From Roseburia rectibacter (GTDB lineage Bacteria; Bacillota; Clostridia; Lachnospirales; Lachnospiraceae): 64,000 bases of DNA. Positions 1 to 11,400 of this stretch are shown one piece after another. The position numbers and the translations under genes were made by a program. Within the stretch, counting starts at the first letter, position 1; each line of letters begins with the position of its first letter. The DNA is taken from assembly GCF_014287515.2 (NCBI RefSeq), contig NZ_CP092473.1:2321001-2385000 (forward strand). The letters are read 5' to 3'. A model generated the notes under the pieces. That model was not told where the DNA came from, ran no database searches, and saw only the letters and a list, made by a program, of their open reading frames with translations.

Positions 1-246
1 ATAAGAGATATTCAGCGCAACGTCTACATTGACGGTTCCCTCAAGCACCTCTACGCGAATGCCTTTGGAAAGATTCTTCATGCCAAGCTTACTAACAAGT
101 TCATTTGTAATGTTGCCAGCCATGGAACCTACCCCTTCAACCTCAGTAGCGGCAAGCCCTGCAATGATGGCAACTACCTCATCTGCTATCTTCACTTCTC
201 CCAAATTACCATCCTTTATTTTAAATGTTTTTCTATCCTCACCCAT
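1..246 (-). CDS. Asp23/Gls24 family envelope stress protein, 5' part
   Basis: The N-terminal 82 residues of an Asp23/Gls24 (YqhY/AmaP-type) protein; the 3' end lies outside the window. The protein begins MGEDRKTF and contains the family pattern IADEVVAIIAGLAATEVEGV, followed by a valine-rich strand. These cytosolic or membrane-associated proteins are linked to envelope homeostasis and fatty-acid control in Firmicutes. ATG is preceded by AGGAGG eight bases upstream, which fixes the start. The family is recognised with good confidence; the exact role is unknown. Confidence 0.85.
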   Translation of the reverse strand, partial: MGEDRKTFKIKDGNLGEVKIADEVVAIIAGLAATEVEGVGSMAGNITNELVSKLGMKNLSKGIRVEVLEGTVNVDVALNISY

Positions 247-279
247 CGCTAATTGCCTCCTAAGTGATATTATGAGTCT

Positions 280-446
280 ATTATAACAGACTATTCTTAT
301 TTTGGAAACTAAAATTTGTATAAAACTGTGGAGTGAACTGTGAAGTAGTTTTATCAGCCTCTCCTTCTTTTAAATCAGTTTGATATATGCATCTAGCTGC
401 TCTTCTTCCAATTCAGCCACTAAATCTGTGAATCGTTCAAGTTCTC
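280..446. repeat. 167-bp direct repeat, left copy (IS1634-type target duplication)
   Basis: Matches 2407-2573 over 167 bp without a difference that I can see. It starts ATTATAACAGACTATTC and ends TTCAAGTTCTC. The two copies flank the transposase unit exactly. The left copy contains a second, non-functional 3' end of the fic gene (about 25 codons). IS1634 of Mycoplasma is known for long, variable target duplications, which explains this repeat. Confidence 0.9.
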
Positions 447-580
447 GGGAGTTTGACACATTGAAATGCAAAAACGTACCGCAAAGCCTTGAAATAGACT
501 TATTTTTTTGTCAAATTTTTATTTTTATTATATAGTAATATTTGGTGATATGTTGTATAATGGTGACAGAGGTGATTATT

Positions 581-2308
581 GTGCGTATAACAACATCAAA
601 ATCAAAAAATTCTGAGTCCTTTTACATCACTCAGTCCTATACAAATGCCAATGGGAAAAGTACTTCCAAAACCATCCGAAAATTAGGTACATTAGCTGAA
701 TTATCAGCGCAGCTCCACACGGATCGTGACGGAGTTGTTGAATGGGCAAATGAACAGGCTCGTCTTGAAACACTGAAATATAAAAGTGAAAAAGAGGATG
801 CTACTGTCATGATCCCATTTCATTCCAACAGACTCATGGACTATAATAAGCAGAAACTTTTTTCTGGCGGATATCTTTTTCTTCAGTCTATTTACTATGG
901 ACTTAAGCTCGATTCTGTCTGCCGAAAAATCAAAAGCCGACATAAATTCGAGTATGATCTTAATGCGATTTTATCTGATTTAATTTATACAAGAGTTCTA
1001 GAACCTTCCAGCAAAAGTTCTTCTTTCCGAGCAGCAAAACAGTTCCTTGAGCCTCCCACTTATGAACTTCATGATGTGTACCGAGCTCTTTCTGTTCTTG
1101 CTTCTGAAATGGATTTTATTCAATCAGAAGTTTATAAAAATAGCTTTTTTCTCGGTGACAGAATGGATCGGATCCTTTATTATGATTGCACAAACTACTA
1201 CTTTGAAATCGAACAGGAAAATGGAGATAAAAAATACGGAAAAAGCAAAGAGCACCGTCCGAATTCCATTATTCAAATGGGTCTCTTTACGGATGGTGAC
1301 GGAATACCTTTGGCTTTCTCACTCTTTCCTGGAAACCAAAATGAGCAGAAATCCTTAAAACCTTTAGAAACAAAGATTCTCCAACAATTCGGCTGTGATA
1401 AGTTTATCTATTGCAGTGACGCCGGACTTGCTTCTGAGGATAACCGTGTTCTTAATCACATGGGACAAAGGGCATTTATTGTCACTCAGTCCATCAAAAA
1501 GCTGCCTGCTGAAGACCGGGCATGGGCTTTAAAGAAAACTGGCTTTAAACGTCTCTCAGATGATAAACCTGTTGACCTCACAAAACTGACAGATGATGAC
1601 AAGAACCAGCTTTATTATAAAGACGAACCATTTACAACAAAAAAACTGGATCAAAGATTGATCATAACCTACTCCCCTAAATATGCCGCTTATCAGAAAT
1701 CCATCCGTGCGGAGCAGATCTGTCGGGCAGAAAAAATGGTTGCAAATGGCTCTCTAAAAAAACAGCGCAAAAATCCAAATGATCCTGCAAGATTTGTAAA
1801 TAAGGTAGCTGTAACCAACGAAGGAGAAAAAGCTAATATCCACTATTATCTCGATACGGATAAGATTGCTGAAGAAGAAATGTATGACGGGCTTTATGCG
1901 GTATGTACAGACCTGCTTGATGATAACGTTGCAGATATCTTAAAAGTCAGTGAAGGAAGATGGCAGATTGAAGACTGTTTCAGAACTATGAAAACAGACT
2001 TTGAAGCCAGACCCGTTTACTTAAACCGTGAAGACCGAATTAAGGCTCATTTTCTTACCTGTTTTCTTGCTCTGTTACATTTCCGGTTATTAAACCGCTC
2101 CTTGAAAGGGACTTATACCACAGAACAATTACTTCACACTTTAAAAGACATAAAATTTACGGATATAGAAGAACAGGGTTTCATGCCGGTATATGAGCGT
2201 CAGGAAATCACTGACGATCTCCATGAAACCTGCGGATTCAGAACGGACTATCAATTCATAACAAAACGGAAAATAAAAGGAATTCAGAAAAAAAGTAAGC
2301 AGAGATAA
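581..2308 (+). CDS. IS1634-family DDE transposase
   Basis: A 575-residue transposase of the IS1634 branch of the IS4 superfamily. The catalytic triad is visible: D in YYDCTNYYFE, D in YCSDAGLAS, and E in GRWQIEDCFRTMK near the C-terminus. The start is taken as GTG at 581 because GAGGTG lies just upstream and a TATAAT at 555-560 places transcription start after the earlier ATG at 542. Length is normal and the frame is intact, so it is probably active. It is the only plus-strand gene in the left 35 kb. Confidence 0.9.
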   Translation: MRITTSKSKNSESFYITQSYTNANGKSTSKTIRKLGTLAELSAQLHTDRDGVVEWANEQARLETLKYKSEKEDATVMIPFHSNRLMDYNKQKLFSGGYLFLQSIYYGLKLDSVCRKIKSRHKFEYDLNAILSDLIYTRVLEPSSKSSSFRAAKQFLEPPTYELHDVYRALSVLASEMDFIQSEVYKNSFFLGDRMDRILYYDCTNYYFEIEQENGDKKYGKSKEHRPNSIIQMGLFTDGDGIPLAFSLFPGNQNEQKSLKPLETKILQQFGCDKFIYCSDAGLASEDNRVLNHMGQRAFIVTQSIKKLPAEDRAWALKKTGFKRLSDDKPVDLTKLTDDDKNQLYYKDEPFTTKKLDQRLIITYSPKYAAYQKSIRAEQICRAEKMVANGSLKKQRKNPNDPARFVNKVAVTNEGEKANIHYYLDTDKIAEEEMYDGLYAVCTDLLDDNVADILKVSEGRWQIEDCFRTMKTDFEARPVYLNREDRIKAHFLTCFLALLHFRLLNRSLKGTYTTEQLLHTLKDIKFTDIEEQGFMPVYERQEITDDLHETCGFRTDYQFITKRKIKGIQKKSKQR

Positions 2309-2335
2309 AACATTACTATATTTCGTGTATGCAGA

Positions 2336-2381
2336 TAAAAGTGCCACACCCCTTGTATTTACAGGGATTGTGGCACTTTAT
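2336..2381 (+). terminator. Terminator of the IS1634 transposase
   Basis: AAAGTGCCACA and TGTGGCACTTT form an 11-bp stem around a CCCC...GGG inner part. It lies about 30 bp after the transposase stop. Confidence 0.75.
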
Positions 2382-2406
2382 TAACTAATCAACTGTCAAA
2401 AATGAG

Positions 2407-2573
2407 ATTATAACAGACTATTCTTATTTTGGAAACTAAAATTTGTATAAAACTGTGGAGTGAACTGTGAAGTAGTTTTATCAGCCTCTCCTTCTTTTAA
2501 ATCAGTTTGATATATGCATCTAGCTGCTCTTCTTCCAATTCAGCCACTAAATCTGTGAATCGTTCAAGTTCTC
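2407..2573. repeat. 167-bp direct repeat, right copy
   Basis: Second copy of the duplication at 280-446. It includes the true 3' end of the intact fic gene, so insertion did not inactivate fic. Confidence 0.9.
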
Positions 2574-3225
2574 CCTGTACCGCATAAACTTCTAAAGCGT
2601 TATAATAATCCAATCGATTTTCTTTTGCTATAGATACTGGCAAAAACCCTGCCGACATAAGCTGATAATTCATCAATAATCTTGAAGTTCTGCCATTTCC
2701 GTCAATAAATGGATGAATACGCACAAATTCCGCATGTGTCCATGCTGCATATTCAACAGGATTCAATGCATTCTTTTTCCATCCTAAATCATCATAAAAA
2801 TTTTTAATTTGAATAAACATATCATTTCCAACTGCTGGAACGTGACCCGCACCACTGATCCGTACCTCCTGATTCCGGTAAATGCCGCCCACTATAATAT
2901 TTTCTGTCAAAATTGCATGAATATCCTTTACAATATGCTCATCCAAGACTTTTCCTTCTGCTATACACTTTTTAACATACTGATATGCCTTCTTATGATT
3001 GACAACCTCATATATTTCCCGCAGTTCTTTTCCACCTACAGCAATTCCATCTTCTAAGACTACCTTTGTTTCCATCAACGTCAATGTATTTCCTTCTATA
3101 GCCGTGGAATTATGCGTAAAAGTCAGTTCAAAGTCCTTTTCATAGGAAGATAATGTGACTGTGTCTATCTTATCTTTTCCCTGACTATATATTTTTTGTT
3201 TTTCTAAAATTCTATTCAGATTCAT
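2497..3225 (-). CDS. Fic family AMP-transferase, self-inhibited class
   Basis: A 242-residue Fic-domain protein. The catalytic loop HPFIDGNGR is at residues 171-179 and is complete. An N-terminal inhibitory helix motif, STAIEGN, at 40-46 matches the [S/T]xxxE[G/N] rule, so this is a class II Fic protein that holds itself inactive through its own N-terminus. Such enzymes move AMP from ATP onto Tyr, Ser or Thr of target proteins; the target here is unknown. The start is ATG at 3225 with AGAGG upstream. The last 25 codons are duplicated beyond the IS1634 element. It lies outside the metA-inserted element. Confidence 0.9.
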   Translation of the reverse strand: MNLNRILEKQKIYSQGKDKIDTVTLSSYEKDFELTFTHNSTAIEGNTLTLMETKVVLEDGIAVGGKELREIYEVVNHKKAYQYVKKCIAEGKVLDEHIVKDIHAILTENIIVGGIYRNQEVRISGAGHVPAVGNDMFIQIKNFYDDLGWKKNALNPVEYAAWTHAEFVRIHPFIDGNGRTSRLLMNYQLMSAGFLPVSIAKENRLDYYNALEVYAVQGELERFTDLVAELEEEQLDAYIKLI

Positions 3226-3554
3226 AATAGACCTCTTTGATTTGCGTTCATGCATTTCTCATATATATTATTGTATCGCAAACTAATTTTTACATTTCAT
3301 CATAGTCATCTCCAAGATTTTTCATTTTTCCAAAAAATAAAACACCTCAATATAATAATTATACCAACGCCCCTGCCTTTTGTAAAATCAAAGTTTCGTA
3401 TTCAAAAATACTGTTAAATTTTAAAACTCCCTTTTCGGAAATGTGTTCCATATGTTTGCCAAATAATGTAACAGCTCCTTATTTACTCACAAATAAAACA
3501 AATCCTATAATTATATGAATCCTGTACAATATATCGCACAAAAAAGGCGGAAAA
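3226..3554. other. Intergenic region without a visible gene
   Basis: AT-rich, no convincing ORF or RNA gene on either strand. It separates fic from the terminator after the displaced metA tail. Confidence 0.6.
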
Positions 3555-3594
3555 TAAGGCATATCAGATAACCTAATATCTAATATGCCCTAAC
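3555..3594 (-). terminator. Terminator beyond the displaced metA 3' end
   Basis: Read on the minus strand, GGGCATATTAGATA and TATCTGATATGCC form a stem followed by TTATTTT. Very similar to the hairpin at 45352-45389 inside the element (about four differences over 40 bases). Confidence 0.7.
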
Positions 3595-3649
3595 TGCCTG
3601 ATTTGTATCATTTTATACAATTTTATAATTTTCTGAAACCCAGGTAAAA

Positions 3650-3719
3650 TCAGCGTGAAGCCAGTATTTCCGCCGTATCAATAAATTCATATGGTGTCGT
3701 CTGATACACATAATAAATA
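3650..3719 (-). pseudogene. metA: Displaced 3' end of metA
   Basis: Minus-strand reading gives [17 protein letters not shown] followed by LASR and a stop. The live metA at 53393 ends [17 protein letters not shown] then VGK. This is therefore the metA tail cut off by integration; the intact gene now uses a tail supplied by the element. The nucleotide differences within the shared part are all synonymous. Confidence 0.85.
3670..3716. other. Attachment site attL
   Basis: 47 bp beginning CCGCCGTATC and ending TACACATAATAA, repeated at 53410-53456 with four mismatches. The longest identical blocks are TACACATAATAA, GGTGTCGTCTG and CCGCCGTATC; crossover should lie in one of these. It is next to the 3' end of int, as expected. 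Confidence 0.85.
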
Positions 3720-3797
3720 TCTTATAATATCATATGGTATCTTCTACAATGCCTTATTTTATAATGTTTCTACGCAACCAATCTCCATTTTGCACTA

Positions 3798-5072
3798 TTA
3801 TACCACCATCACGTCTCCATTTATCGGAATAATCTTTTTCTTTTTCACAACAGATTCATATTGCTCTTCTGCAATATTTTCTCCGTTTTGTGATATCTTG
3901 TCAAGTACCTCCGACATCTTTTCCATCTCATTAGAAAGATGTTGTGGCATAACAGCCGTATATAGATCCATCGTCATCTGAAGTGTTGCGTGACCAAGAT
4001 AAGCTTGTACGGTTTTAGGCTGTATTCCTGCTTCAAAAGCTCTAGTAGCAAATGTATGACGGAAGCAATGGCATGAAAACACTTCCATTTCTTCTATATA
4101 ATCCCGTGTCAAATTAATCTCATCTACAATCTTTTTGATTGCATCACATACAATTTGCGAATTTAATGGTGTATCATATTTTGTAGTAAATAGTAAATCT
4201 TTAAATTGTTCTTCCGGTTGTTTACATTTTGGTGCTTTTGCTTCTACCACATATTTTTGCATGTACTGCTTTTTTAAAGCAATTTCACACTGCCTGTTGA
4301 TTGGAATATCTCGAATACTCGTATATGTCTTGGGATTACCTAAATGAAACTCTTTCTTAGCGTCCCCTTCAAATTTTTGATATATCAGTGTTCTTGTAAC
4401 ATGAATCAGATTATTTTCCCAATCAATATCCTTCCATCTAAGTGCTGCTAATTCGCCAATTCTCATTCCTGTAGATATAGCTGTCGTAAAGAAATTATCA
4501 TAAAATGTGCCTTTACAACAATCAAAGAACAATGTTTGTTCTTCTACTGATAACACTCGGATATCCTTTTTCTCATCTCGTTTTATTGACATGCCCTTGG
4601 CTGGATTTTTCATGACATATTCATTTATGATCGCTTTATTGAATATATCCACCAATAATATACGAACTTTATTTTTTGTTTCAAATTTGTATCCATTCTT
4701 ATCAAGTTCTTTTATTATTTTTTTAATATCCATTTGTCTGATATCTTTTAAATAGAAATTACCAATATACGGAGAAATATGTTTATTATAAACCTGATTG
4801 TAATGATTTTTCGTATTTTCTCGTATGATATCATATTTATATATATTCATCCACTGCTTATACCAATCATCTAATTTAATATCAGATCGAATATTTAATT
4901 CCTTTTCATTTTCATAAAGAGCCTCATTATATCTTTTCTTTACATCTTTTAAATCCATACCTGATATTGATATACGCTTTCCGAATCGATCTACATACCG
5001 AGCTTCATACCTACCACCTTTCTTTTGAATAATTCCGTGACCAAGTTCTTTTCCTTTTAAGTCTTTTCCCAT
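3798..5072 (-). CDS. int: Tn916-type tyrosine recombinase (integrase)
   Basis: A 424-residue site-specific recombinase that integrates and excises the element at metA. The N-terminal arm-binding part is followed by a core-binding SAM-like domain (about 60-165) and the catalytic domain with R204 (TGMRIGELAALRW), H335 and R338 (HCFRHTFATR), H361 (YLGHATLQMT) and the nucleophile Y371. The start is ATG at 5072, chosen because GGAAAGGAT lies just before it; the longer frame adds 29 residues with no ribosome site. It reads toward attL about 80 bp away. All catalytic residues are present. Confidence 0.95.
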   Translation of the reverse strand: MGKDLKGKELGHGIIQKKGGRYEARYVDRFGKRISISGMDLKDVKKRYNEALYENEKELNIRSDIKLDDWYKQWMNIYKYDIIRENTKNHYNQVYNKHISPYIGNFYLKDIRQMDIKKIIKELDKNGYKFETKNKVRILLVDIFNKAIINEYVMKNPAKGMSIKRDEKKDIRVLSVEEQTLFFDCCKGTFYDNFFTTAISTGMRIGELAALRWKDIDWENNLIHVTRTLIYQKFEGDAKKEFHLGNPKTYTSIRDIPINRQCEIALKKQYMQKYVVEAKAPKCKQPEEQFKDLLFTTKYDTPLNSQIVCDAIKKIVDEINLTRDYIEEMEVFSCHCFRHTFATRAFEAGIQPKTVQAYLGHATLQMTMDLYTAVMPQHLSNEMEKMSEVLDKISQNGENIAEEQYESVVKKKKIIPINGDVMVV

Positions 5073-5139
5073 ATCGTATCCTTTCCAAATGGAGAAAAGA
5101 ATCTTGTGTATTTTGAAGTATAACACATAAATTTCTTTT

Positions 5140-5349
5140 CTACAAATAATGCACTCCATCTAAATATTTTTCAAATTCTTTTCTCTTTATCAGATTCTTT
5201 GTTTCCACTTTAAATAGGAAAGAACATCCTCTTTCTGAAAGCATTTTTCGTATAGTTGTCTCCCCTATTCCCGAATAAGCCGCGGCTTCCTTAATTGTCA
5301 AATTCAATTTATTCCAAAACGGAATCTCCAATCTTTTTTCTTCCGTCAT
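5140..5349 (-). CDS. xis: Tn916-type excisionase (Xis)
   Basis: A 69-residue winged-helix excisionase resembling Tn916 Xis: the pattern IPFWNKLNLTIKEAAAYSGI near the start and LIKRKEFEKYLDG at the end match. It would bend DNA at the attachment sites and favour excision by the integrase just downstream. The start is ATG at 5349 with GGAGG upstream. It lies 67 bp before int and directly after the tape-measure gene. Confidence 0.9.
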   Translation of the reverse strand: MTEEKRLEIPFWNKLNLTIKEAAAYSGIGETTIRKMLSERGCSFLFKVETKNLIKRKEFEKYLDGVHYL

Positions 5350-5413
5350 AACATTCCTCCATAACTTTTCCATTAAAAGAGGACTCAGAAAATCTTCCAA
5401 GTCCTCATACCAA

Positions 5414-8400
5414 TTATTTATATAACCTCGCATTACCTATACCATTCTTACCAAGTTGTTTGGCAGAAACTGCTTCAGTAATACATTGTGTTGTCTTTCC
5501 GTTCTTGCAAATAGCTTCACGCATAACAGACTCAACGCTGTCTGCGAACTCTGCGCTATTTGTTACATCAGGTAATACCAAATCTCCAAAAGTGACCTCA
5601 ATATTACTTGAATTATTCACACTCTTTGAGAAATCCGGTGTAACCGGCGTGAACTGCCCCGCATACATCTGTGCAGGATTCATCTTTGCAAGTTCCCAAA
5701 GATTTTCAGTCATCTCATTTGTGAATACTTTATCGCCAGGATTGAGTTTTGTTAAAACTGCACCGTCAGAAGCACGATAAATCATTTCTCGTTTATCTTC
5801 TTGTGTCCATGCTAATTGACTCTTGTCTATGTGTTCAGAACCTTTTTCGTAACCTTTAAGACTCACTAAATCTGTATCAAGTTGTGCCGACTGCTTATCA
5901 AGATCAGCTATGAATTGTTGCAACACATCTTTGTTATGAGTTACATCCTGTATCATAGCATTGAGTCCACTCTTTTTCTCGATATAATTATTTTTTAAAT
6001 CCTGTAGTTTATCTTTATTCTTCGTAGAAGATTTTTCAAACTGGTATTTATTTTCTACAGAATTCAATTCACCGTATAACTGTTTTAACTGACTTTCAAG
6101 TTCCTTAATCTGATTTTGAAAAGACTGCCTTTGTTCATTAATTGCTTTTTTCTTTTGTGCGATTTCGTTTTTCTTTTTAGCTATATCAGCCTCTTTCGCA
6201 GGATTATAACTGCTAGTATCAGTTTTAGAATTAACCTTATTTTGATCATTAGTCACAGTATTATGAACGTAATCTTTTGCGGCTTGACCACCATCGCCAC
6301 CATTCGTGGTACTAGAACCAATTTGATCTTTTGTATCATTTGTAAGATTAGAATCTAATCCCTTAATTGTTTCAATAATATCACTGCCAAGAAGAGTTTT
6401 AATCTCATCAAGAATATTATTTGTATCATTGAGTTTTTCATTAATGAACTCCTGGTAATCATTCATTAAATCATCAAGCATATCCTCAGTATCAGAAATG
6501 AATTTTTCGTATTGTGTATCTTTTAAATCGTTTTTAGCTTCTTCAAGCTGTACTTTTAGTTTCTGAATTTGTGCACGAGATTCCTCAGAATCATTACCAT
6601 TATAAGCGGTCAACTGCTTCTGTAAAGAAGCAATAGTCTTTGTCTTCTCAGCAATTTCCTTTTGGTACTTATATGCTTCAAGTTCGGAGTCTTTCAGTTT
6701 CTTGTATTTATCAATCAACTCGCTCAATGCATCAGTTTGAGCTTCGTAACCCTGTTTTACCAAATCCTGAATTGACTGCAATTCATCCTCAGCAGATTTC
6801 TTCGCCTCTCTATGAGCGTCCTGTAAATCACGCAGACGTTGAATAACATTTTCATCAGATGTAGATAATTCACCCTTTTCTATCTGTCTCATAATCTTGT
6901 TATATTCACGTTGATACTCATCTGCCTGTGCAAGATAATTATCATAATTTGTTTTATGCAGACCAATAGTAGCTGTGCCATATTTTGTAAAGTTACCAGT
7001 GCCTTTATCCGTCATATCTTTATGGCTCATAAGATCAATATAATAATCATTTTCACTGTTGATACGTTTTACAGTTTCCATAGATTTATCAAAAGTATCC
7101 CATTTTAATTGACGAAGGGCATTTTGAAATTCAACAATAGACTGAGTTGACTCGTCTATAGCATTAGTTACCTCATTGATTGCACTGACCATTTCAAACC
7201 ATTCATCACTGCCTTTTTTAATAGAACCACTAATAACAGCATCATTCAAACTCTTCTGAAGTTTTTTTCTTTCTTTAATAAGTTTACTTTTCTCGCCTTT
7301 TTCGGCAGAAATAAGAGATTTATAGTAAGCTGCACTTACCTGTTTCCCCTGTTCCTGTGCAAGAGAAATCTTATTATTAAGAGATGTCTTTTTCTGCTCA
7401 TTACTAGAAATTTTATTCTCATAATCAGAGGAAATATTATCAAACTTTTCTTTTGCAAGAGTAGCCTTATCCTGTTTTGCTGTTTCTTTGTATAAATCAG
7501 CAGTAGCTTTGTCGGCTTCTTTCGCATCTAAATAAGCGTTATACTGCACACATGCGTTATACAGCTTACCATTATCATTCAGCTTGGATGCTTTATTTAA
7601 TAAAGACTGTGAGATACGTTTACCAGATTTTGCAGCTTTCTTAATAGAAGCAAGGATCTTTTTATTCTCTTTGGTAGATTTGAATTTACTAATTGTCTTC
7701 TTTGCAGATTTAAGATTTTTGTTATCAGTAGAAACAGCAGTATTATAAGCCTTCTGTGTCTTATTGATATTAGAGATCTTTTTGTCAATCAGTTTATTTT
7801 TAGATTTTGCAGACGTAGCATTGTCAATTTTAGCATCATATAATTCATCTTGTGAATCATATTTTTCTGTCTTTTTATCAGCAGTCGCTTTTGCCAACAC
7901 AGCGGCGGCAGTAGCATTTTCCTGCATTTGCTGTTTTAAATCAATCAGAGAAGCTTTGTTCGAATCAATACGCTCATTATACTCATACCAAGCTTCAGAA
8001 CCTTTTGCCACTGTTTTCTGTAACAATTTTAACTGCTCATCTTGCTTGATAATAAAGTCAATCTGCTTTTGGATATTTTTGTTCATACTATCATAATTCT
8101 TAGTATTTGCAGAAAATCCCCATGACTCTTTTAAAGAGATCCATTTCTCTGTTCGGTCGTTTACATTTTCGATTTTAGTAGCAAGTTTTTCATACTGAGT
8201 AATCAGCAATTCGATGCTTGCCTGAGTCAATTCAAGCTGTTTATCTTTTAACTCGTCAATCTTATCCAAACAATCCTGTGCCTTATCATACCAACTCTGA
8301 TAATCCTTTATCTGTTGTTTTACTGTATCATCAGTATAATCCCAGATATTAGAAGCACCACCACGTACAGCAGAAGCAATATCTTCATTAAGACCAACTT

Positions 8401-11400
8401 CATTTGCTTTCTGCATATATTTGTTGTAATCATCTGTGAGAAGTTCAATGCCAAATGTTGTAGCGTTTAAAGCCTCTTTATATGCATTTAAGCGAGAAGT
8501 GAATGAGGAAGAAGTTTTACCTACTTTGTCTTCTAACTTGGAAAGTGCTTTATCAAAACGATTGATGCCATTTTCGATAAAATCAAACGTTTCTGCAACA
8601 GCTTCTTTTACATCTTTTGCAGCATCCTTGGCTGCTTTTGCAGCATCATTGACCGCTTTACTTGTAGCAGAGCCACCAGAATAATTAGCATAAAAATTGG
8701 ATGCGTCAAGATTGTATGCACCATTTTTTATATCGTCTAATGTCTTTGCAAGTGTATCCGTAGCATCCTGTACAGCATCTTTCGCCTTCTGTGCCTGTTG
8801 CTGTTTTGCAAACTGGTCAATCTTAGAATTCCCGCTAGAAGGTGTATTTAATTTGGCTGGGTTCATAAGATTAAGGCTATTCATTCCACCGCCAGAGTTT
8901 GCCCATTTATCAATCTTCGCATTACTAAGAGAAGCTAACGCAGTTTTTAATGCTGCAATCTGAGCTGCACTTGCACCTGCCGCATTTGCGATAGCAATAA
9001 TGTTATCTACATCGGCTTTTGTGTCCAGCTTAATATTATTAACATCAATTTTTGACAGTGCTAAATTAGCAAGATACTGTTGTGTCTCCTGAGAAGCATC
9101 CCCTTCAGCAATTAATGCAGATATTTCTTCCCATGTTGCATTCGCAAGATCAATACATCCATTAGCTGTAGCATATTTCTGTGCTGCTAAACGAGCCTCG
9201 ACCATTTCTTCTGCATTGGCTACGCCCATTCCCTGTAATCTTGTTGCAATGAGATTTTTGTTGCTCTCATTCAAATTATCAAGAATACCAGACGCTTTGA
9301 TATACTCTGTACATAAAGTATCTAATGCCTGCTGTGCTGACTGGATAGAAGTAGCATCAGATAAGGATTTCATTGCTTCATCAACAGTAGATGTATCTAT
9401 GTTTTTACCAGCTTCTTCTAATTTACCAAATGCTTCAATCAATCCGTCTAAAGATGATAAATCTACATTACCATCCGAAACAATATTTGCCATTGCTTCA
9501 TCAAGATCTGATAAATCATCTTGTAAATCAGAAAGTTCTGTAATAGTATCTGAAAAAGAAGTTGTTTCAATGCCATCACCACTATTTGCAACAGACGCTT
9601 GTGCATTTTTTACTTCCTGTAAAGCAATATCATAATCATTTGCGGCTAAAGCAGCTTTGCCCAGTCCTTCTTTCTGCTTTTCAAGAGCTTCTTTGAAATC
9701 ATCACTGTTAGCTAATTCTTTTTCGTCATCGGATAATTTGCTATACCAATTATGATATGTGTTGGTGTCCGTATCACTTGGAATAGCCGGGATGTCTCTC
9801 ATTAAACCAATGTAATAATCAGCAATTTTGACAACATCTTGATACTGTGCAATCCAACTCTGAATTGTTTCTTTGTCTTTATCTGTCAGATTAGGATTGT
9901 CTAAATCCTGTGTCATTTCATCAATAGCTGTCTCAGCTTCATATTTGGCTTCTTTGTAATTCTGATATTCTTCCTGAAGCTGTGGAATTAGTTTTTCAAG
10001 GTTATCCTCTTCTTGACTTTTCAATTCATCAGCCCATATATATCCCTGTTCATCTGAACTATGTCTGTTCATCTGTTCGACATAACTTTGTATCTTTTCT
10101 TGAGCTGCCTTGTATTCGTCAATCTTTGATCCAATGTCAATGACGTTCTGCTCATCATGGTCGATTCCATATGCTAAAGAAGTGACATCTACTTTGCTCA
10201 TTCCATCGAGATATTTTTCACGGAAATCACTATATTTTGCATTCTGGTTATCTTCATCAAAATAATCTGTAAAATTACTACCGTATTTTTCTCTGATAAG
10301 ACGGGCTTCTTCCAGTTCTTTTAACTCTTTTTCACGTTCAATACGATCTTCAAGATACTGTAATCGTGCTTGTTCTGTGTCGGTCAGATTTTCCGATCCT
10401 GTTTCTTTTAATGATTTATACTCAGATTCTAATGTGGAAATTGAATCAGATAATTCGTCAATCCTGTCCTTTACGTCCTCTATAGACTGTTTGTACTTCT
10501 GCCATGCTGCTACACCAATCGTAATTGCCGTTACAGCAATCATAAACGGATTGGCTTTAATCATCATTGTAAGACCTTTAAAAGCATTGCTTGCAGATGT
10601 TGTTGATGCAGTAAGACCATTGTTTGCGGCAGTCATCTTCCAAGCCTGCAATGCAGCAACCGATTCTTCTTCACTGAGTCCTGAAACCATCAAAAGTTGT
10701 TTCTTCTGTGCCATCGTGAGTGAATTAGTCGATAAAACCTGCTTCATCTGACTCTTTGATAATCCTTCAGAAAGTAACAATAATTTATCAAACTGTGCCG
10801 TGGAAATATTAGTACTTTTTACAATATCCATTGCATTTTTGAATTTATTCAATTCAACGTATGCTTCCATTGCACCAGTCTTAATTGTCATAAATGCTTT
10901 GATTCCACCAAAAGTTGCTAATCCTGTAAGTGCACCTTTGAGAAGATTTGTTTCGTCAACAAACTTAACAAGTGCTGTTGTTGCATCCAAAATATCACCA
11001 TAAACATTACCCATATCAGAGTTCATAATCATGGATTCAAAAGTTGCCTGTAAAGTATTCTGCTTGGCTTCCAGACTGTTCTGATAGCTATTATTAAACT
11101 TCTCAACTGCTGTTCCAGCACTATTGGCTGCAACCTCTGTAAGTTCTAATGTTTTGTTATAACCTTCCATGAGTGCTATAAAACGGTTCTGCTGTCTTGA
11201 GCCACTAAATGCTTTTGCAATAGCAGCCTGTTGTACACCAGAGTAATTATTCCAACTCTTAGCAACTTCATCAATGACCGTTTCAAAATCTCTAAACTCC
11301 TGATTTGTCTCACGCAATTTGATCCCAACAGAATCTAAAATCGTTTCGACATCAGATAAATCTTGTCCATCATCATCTACGAACTGTCCTGCTTTTACAT

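Larger units (their letters stand above)
447..2406 (+). mobile_element. IS1634-family insertion sequence
   Basis: A unit of about 1.96 kb between the two 167-bp repeats. Its ends carry short, poorly matched inverted ends that share TTTGACA close to the boundary (454-460 on the plus strand, about 2393-2399 on the minus strand). It has one transposase gene on the plus strand, with a terminator hairpin beyond it. It lies downstream of fic, whose second copy remains whole. Exact ends could shift by a few bases because of the duplication. Confidence 0.8.

Noticed and set aside
542..580. Upstream ATG of the IS1634 transposase
   Set aside because: It lies before the TATAAT at 555-560, and GTG at 581 has a ribosome site.
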